DNA from: a bacterium
GTDB lineage: Bacteria; Patescibacteriota; Minisyncoccia; Minisyncoccales; CG1-02-41-26
Assembly (NCBI GenBank): GCA_018400675.1
Contig: JAGYMG010000001.1
Span: 1-43,301, forward strand
Reading direction: 5' to 3'
DNA: 43,301 bases
Positions within the stretch are counted from its first letter, which is position 1, and the number at the start of each line of letters is the position of its first letter. The notes under the pieces are model-generated. The model was not told the origin of the DNA and searched no databases. It saw nothing but the letters and a program-made list of their open reading frames with translations. Shown one piece after another: positions 41,722 to 43,301 of the stretch. A program made the position numbers and the translations under genes.

Positions 41722-42351
41722 TCAAAAACCAACACCGGTTATTAAAGAATAAATTATGCTAACTAAAGGGATAATCAAAGGGATAAGAAAAAAGATAAAA
41801 AACAATAAAATGAATAACTGATACTGAATTAAAAATCTTTTAAGGTTATCCAGCGTCCTGGGCAAAAAAGCAAAAAGGATATGGGAACCATCCAAGGGCG
41901 GAATAGGCATAAGGTTAAAAACAGCTAACAGCACATTAATCCAAACAATATAGCTGAAAAATATTGACAGATTGCTGGCTAAAACAGGGTTAGGCAATAA
42001 AGGCAGTAAACGCATAAGGATGCCGAAAAAACCGGCTACTAAAAAATTACTCACTGGCCCGGCGGCAGCCACTTTGGCATTGCCATAAGCCTTATCTTTG
42101 AGATTCAAAGGATTAACCGGCACCGGCTTTGCCCAGCCAATGACAAAACCCGTATTGGCCAGAATCAACATCACCGGAACTAAAAAAGAACCAATCGGAT
42201 CTAGGTGCTTGATAGGATTAAGAGTTAAACGGCCAGCCATCCGAGCAGTGGAGTCTCCTAAATAGTCTGCCATCAGACCATGAGATACCTCATGGATGAC
42301 AATAGAGAAAAGAAGTACCAGTATTGAAAAAATAATAATTATTAATTCCAT
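41722..42351 (-). CDS. M50 family site-2 protease-like membrane metalloprotease
   Basis: A 209-residue protein with about six membrane segments. The zinc-protease motif HEVSH (20-24) lies in the first transmembrane helix, and the third ligand is in NLMPIPPLDGS (Asp154). It is the compact FtsH-independent S2P form without PDZ domains. It lies upstream of and on the same strand as rpsL, divergent from rpmB. The substrate is unknown. Confidence 0.88.
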   Translation of the reverse strand: MELIIIIFSILVLLFSIVIHEVSHGLMADYLGDSTARMAGRLTLNPIKHLDPIGSFLVPVMLILANTGFVIGWAKPVPVNPLNLKDKAYGNAKVAAAGPVSNFLVAGFFGILMRLLPLLPNPVLASNLSIFFSYIVWINVLLAVFNLMPIPPLDGSHILFAFLPRTLDNLKRFLIQYQLFILLFFIFFLIPLIIPLVSIIYSLITGVGF

Positions 42352-42408
42352 TGCAATTTTTCAGAAAATATATTAGTATAACTCTGTAATTAAAATAACT
42401 TTAAGAGC

Positions 42409-42744
42409 ATGTCTAAAGTGTGCCAAATCTGCGGTAAAAAATCAATAGTGGCCAGAAAGAGAAACAAGCTGAGAGGAAAATATAATCCTACTCCTAAAAA
42501 AAGAAAATATCCCAATCTCCAATGGGTCCGTTTGCCATGGGGCAAAAGAGTCTTAGCTTGCACCCGCTGTATAAAGACTCTCTCCAAAACAAAGAGAAAA
42601 GAATCAGCTATCTCTCAACAAGAAGAAATTATTACCCAGGAAGAAGAGCCCAAAAAAGAAAAAGAGGAAGTGGCTGTAGCTAAAAAAACCACTAAAAAAA
42701 AGGCTCCTTCAAAGAAAGAGACAAAGAAGAAAAAGAATAAATAA
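42409..42744 (+). CDS. rpmB: 50S ribosomal protein bL28 with charged tail
   Basis: Residues 1-65 are bL28 (KVCQICGKKSIVARKRNKL, then CTRC), with two CxxC pairs that may bind zinc. Residues 66-111 are a Gln/Glu then Lys-rich tail. It is on the plus strand, 9 nt before tRNA-Pro, so both are probably transcribed together. Confidence 0.9.
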   Translation: MSKVCQICGKKSIVARKRNKLRGKYNPTPKKRKYPNLQWVRLPWGKRVLACTRCIKTLSKTKRKESAISQQEEIITQEEEPKKEKEEVAVAKKTTKKKAPSKKETKKKKNK

Positions 42745-42753
42745 TTTCTTCTC

Positions 42754-42825
42754 CGGGATGTTGTATAGTGGTTATTATACAGGGCTGGGGGTCCTGTGAC
42801 CTGGGTTCGATTCCCAGCATCCCGA
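42754..42825 (+). tRNA. tRNA-Pro (anticodon GGG)
   Basis: A full cloverleaf can be drawn: acceptor CGGGATG/CATCCCG (C1-G72, typical of tRNA-Pro), a D-arm, anticodon stem CAGGG/TCCTG (one G-U) with loop CTGGGGG giving anticodon GGG, and a T-arm CTGGG-TTCGATT-CCCAG. The discriminator is A and the CCA end is not encoded. Confidence 0.93.
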
Positions 42826-42833
42826 AAGAAAAA

Positions 42834-42857
42834 CTGCCTTTCCCAAGGCAGCTTTTT
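42834..42857 (+). terminator. Intrinsic terminator after tRNA-Pro
   Basis: A perfect 7-bp stem CTGCCTT / AAGGCAG with a TCCC loop is followed by CTTTTT, 9 nt downstream of the tRNA on the plus strand. Confidence 0.85.
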
Positions 42858-42861
42858 ATTA

Positions 42862-43005
42862 GAAACAAAAGCCCCATTCTTGCTCTCAATATATCCTAGA
42901 ATAAATGCAATGGCGGGACTCGCACGCCAGACCCGATGAGCCTGACAAATATTGAATCCCTGCTAAGATATTTTGTCTAGAAATTTAATTGAGAAGAACG
43001 GGGCT
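42862..43005 (-). ncRNA. Rod-shaped structured RNA, candidate 6S RNA
   Basis: On the minus strand the 5' and 3' ends pair over 12 bp (AGCCCCGUUCUU with AAGAAUGGGGCU, one G-U). Next come CUCAAU/AUUGAG and UCUAGA/UCUAGG, then a symmetric AU-rich central bubble (42964-42975 and 42901-42912, 12 nt each). It is closed by GCAGGGAUUC/GAGUCCCGC and an apical 9-bp stem GUCAGGCUC/GGGUCUGGC. The 3' end runs into UUUUGUUUC. A promoter places the start exactly at the first paired base. The bubble flanked by G-C stems is the 6S RNA layout, in which the bubble mimics an open promoter and sequesters RNA polymerase. No SRP-type or tmRNA-type conserved motif is seen. Confidence 0.6.
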
Positions 43006-43012
43006 ATTATTA

Positions 43013-43042
43013 ATTGTAGATAAGACGAACAGACATTGTCAA
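43013..43042 (-). promoter_or_regulatory. Promoter of the rod-shaped RNA
   Basis: On the minus strand a perfect TTGACA (43037-43042) is 18 nt from TACAAT (43013-43018, one mismatch). The RNA's first paired base is 7 nt after the -10, i.e. at 43005, which is normal start spacing. Confidence 0.7.
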
Positions 43043-43050
43043 GCTAAGAA

Positions 43051-43301
43051 CTAGAACATTATCTCTTCTTCGTTTCTCTTATAATGGAAGATATCTTCAG
43101 CCGCAAACCAAAAACCTAATTCATGCTCTACTTCTTCTGGGCTCTCTGAAGCATGGACAATATTATGGATAGATCGCTTTTCCCGATTAGCTGCTGTAGC
43201 ATCATCTACTGAAAAATCACCCCTAATTGTCCCCATCTCTGCTTTGGATGGCATCGTATCACCGGTTACCTTCCTCACCATCTCGATAGCATGCACACCC
43301 T
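43051..43301 (-). CDS. ndk: Nucleoside diphosphate kinase, C-terminal part (5' end beyond window)
   Basis: Interconverts nucleoside di- and triphosphates. The visible part has EGVHAIEMVRKVTGDTMPS, the KAEMGTIRGDFS motif and HNIVHASESPEEVEHELGFW with the catalytic His in NIVHAS. The upstream part lies beyond the right edge, so the gene is incomplete here by truncation of the window, not by mutation. Confidence 0.9.
   Translation of the reverse strand, partial: GVHAIEMVRKVTGDTMPSKAEMGTIRGDFSVDDATAANREKRSIHNIVHASESPEEVEHELGFWFAAEDIFHYKRNEEEIMF

Noticed and set aside
42352..42408. Promoters for rpmB and the M50 gene in the divergent spacer
   Set aside because: TATAAC- and TATACT-like -10 boxes exist, but neither has an acceptable -35 at the right spacing, so I did not list them.
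42862..43005. tmRNA, SRP RNA or a decayed tRNA at the right-edge structured RNA
   Set aside because: No alanine-type acceptor/T-arm with a tag ORF, and no conserved SRP apical loop. A GGCG...CGCC segment resembles a T-arm, but no matching acceptor or anticodon arm can be drawn.

Overview
The window looks like a chromosomal segment of a Candidate Phyla Radiation (Patescibacteria, probably Parcubacteria-like) bacterium. Reasons: a nearly complete str-S10-spc-alpha ribosomal protein region that lacks rpmD (uL30), so that rplO follows rpsE directly; a short alanyl-tRNA synthetase without its C-terminal domain; several membrane or actin-fold proteins of the type common in these genomes (PEGA-domain, baseplate-J-like, PilM/FtsA-like); and Lys/Glu-rich extensions on many ribosomal proteins. 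TGA is used as a stop, so the code is the standard bacterial one and not the TGA=Gly code of Gracilibacteria/SR1. Almost everything is on the minus strand, so the biological reading order runs from right to left.

Layout by coordinate. 40-3250: murA-mreB-holB operon (minus), with MurA carrying Asp in place of the usual catalytic Cys. 3397-4101: ispD-like cytidylyltransferase. 4124-4264: a likely gene remnant. 4298-7566: a compact operon of promoter, a 59-residue Gly/Cys/Ser precursor peptide, a TOMM-type YcaO, a SagB-type azoline dehydrogenase and an Erm-type 23S rRNA methyltransferase. I read this as a biosynthetic cluster for a microcin B17/klebsazolicin-like azole peptide that probably targets the ribosome, with rRNA methylation as self-protection; it is the most unusual system here. 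7602-9824: a membrane histidine kinase split by an in-frame TAG. 9846-12893: a SAM methyltransferase, a PEGA-domain membrane protein and a Cas4/RecB-like nuclease.

12966-23001 and on to 24772: the alpha-operon-like block (infA, rpmJ, rpsM, rpsK, rpsD, rpoA, rplQ, rplM, rpsI). It is separated from map by seven genes (GT2 glycosyltransferase, galT, tpiA, YkuK-like, alaS, PilM-like, baseplate-J-like). 24872-41630: the long rpsL-rpsG-fusA-(small Phd-like ORF)-tuf-rpsJ-...-secY-adk-map block, closed by a strong intrinsic terminator at 24828-24858. 41722-42351: an M50 site-2 protease-like gene.

The right edge has rpmB (bL28) and tRNA-Pro(GGG) on the plus strand with a terminator. Converging on them from the minus strand is a promoter-driven, rod-shaped RNA with a symmetric 12 x 12 nt AU-rich central bubble, which is a good 6S RNA candidate. 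The incomplete 5' end of ndk runs off the window. No stretch over about 300 bases is empty; the gaps at 4102-4297 and 42745-43050 hold the remnant and the RNA genes respectively.
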